Positions 6,414-6,531 of a DNA stretch of 6,531 nt are shown here, in pieces. Positions within the stretch are counted from its first letter, which is position 1, and each line of letters opens with the position of its first letter. Source of the stretch: an uncultured Oscillospiraceae bacterium (lineage in GTDB: Bacteria > Bacillota_A > Clostridia > Oscillospirales > Oscillospiraceae); assembly GCA_900757695.1 (NCBI GenBank), contig CAAEOU010000065.1, forward strand, positions 1-6,531, in the 5' to 3' direction. The notes beneath the pieces were generated by a model that did not search any database, was not told the origin of the DNA, and saw nothing but the letters and a program-made list of their open reading frames with translations. The position numbers were made by a program, and so were the translations under genes.

Positions 6414-6450
6414 AAATAAAAAGGACAGCGCTGACGGGGTTTTGTCCCCG
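6414..6450 (-). terminator. Terminator at the SRP RNA 3' end
   Basis: Two alternative hairpins precede the T-run TTTTTATTTT (6422-6413): CGGGG/CCCCG (6450-6446 with 6439-6435), or GGACA/TGTCC (6447-6443 with 6427-6423). The second abuts the T-run directly. The dnaX ATG lies only about 20-30 bases further on and no new promoter is visible, so dnaX may depend on read-through. Confidence 0.6.
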
Positions 6451-6531
6451 CCTTGCGTAACTCGGCATACGGATGCAGGCTTACTGAAACGCACGAACGC
6501 ACTGCTTAAGGCTGCTTGGTTCCCCACCTGA
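6423..6531 (-). ncRNA. ffs: Bacterial signal recognition particle RNA, 3' part (5' part off the window)
   Basis: The minus strand at the right edge carries the SRP RNA domain IV tip that binds Ffh: TCAGGT-GG-GGAA-CC-AAGCAGCC (6531-6510), with a GGAA tetraloop (6523-6520) and the conserved CAGG / AGCAG internal loop strands. The typical GC-rich 3' strand follows down to the T-run. SRP RNA guides nascent membrane and secreted proteins to the translocon. ffs immediately upstream of dnaX is a common Firmicutes arrangement, which supports the call. The 5' half lies beyond the window, so the small or large (Alu-containing) type cannot be settled. The 3' end is placed just before the T-tract and is approximate. 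Confidence 0.85.

Noticed and set aside
5379..6419. 346-codon plus-strand open frame opposite dnaX
   Set aside because: It is the complement of the strongly conserved DnaX ATPase domain. Its translation looks random and lacks a ribosome binding site.
6393..6527. 45-residue N-terminal extension of DnaX starting at GTG 6527
   Set aside because: It translates the SRP RNA and its terminator. MYRALYRKWRP at 6392 is the family's normal start and has its own ribosome binding site.

Overview
The window joins two unrelated pieces of bacterial DNA at about position 1920. The right-hand part (about 1922-6531) is moderately GC-rich, roughly 57% in the stretch I counted. It carries a housekeeping block typical of gut Firmicutes of the Oscillospiraceae/Ruminococcaceae type. 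I favour a Faecalibacterium-like organism, but that is an impression from protein and codon style, not a search. The left-hand part (1 to about 1920) is AT-richer, roughly 45% GC in the stretch I counted. It looks like a surface-glycan operon of the kind common in Lachnospiraceae.

Right part, read on the minus strand from high to low coordinates: the 3' part of the SRP RNA gene (ffs), then dnaX (clamp-loader tau subunit), a ybaB/ebfC-family nucleoid protein, recR, smpB and ssrA (tmRNA). ffs-dnaX-ybaB-recR is a classical Firmicutes cluster. Its products deal with replication, recombination repair and protein targeting. smpB has its own extended -10 promoter and is followed by ssrA, so the two partners of trans-translation lie side by side. 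The ssrA gene ends in a strong intrinsic terminator.

Middle part (about 1922-2488): a plus-strand fragment holds only the last 88 codons of a second recR, followed by that gene's own terminator. The fragment is about 86% identical to the complete recR at 3541-4140, and almost all differences are synonymous. It therefore comes from a functional recR of a related lineage, not from local decay of a duplicate. Between its terminator and the tmRNA terminator there is no gene, but there are several strong palindromes.

Left part: two minus-strand membrane-protein genes of glycosyltransferase (GT-C-like) type. The upstream one has lost its 5' end at the junction, and the downstream one runs off the left edge.

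Two truncated genes in opposite orientation abut at TTGATCA, base composition changes there, and a second recR is present. The most economical explanation is a chimeric join (assembly, amplification or GATC cloning), though a real recombination product cannot be excluded from sequence alone. I do not see a new defence or mobile system here.
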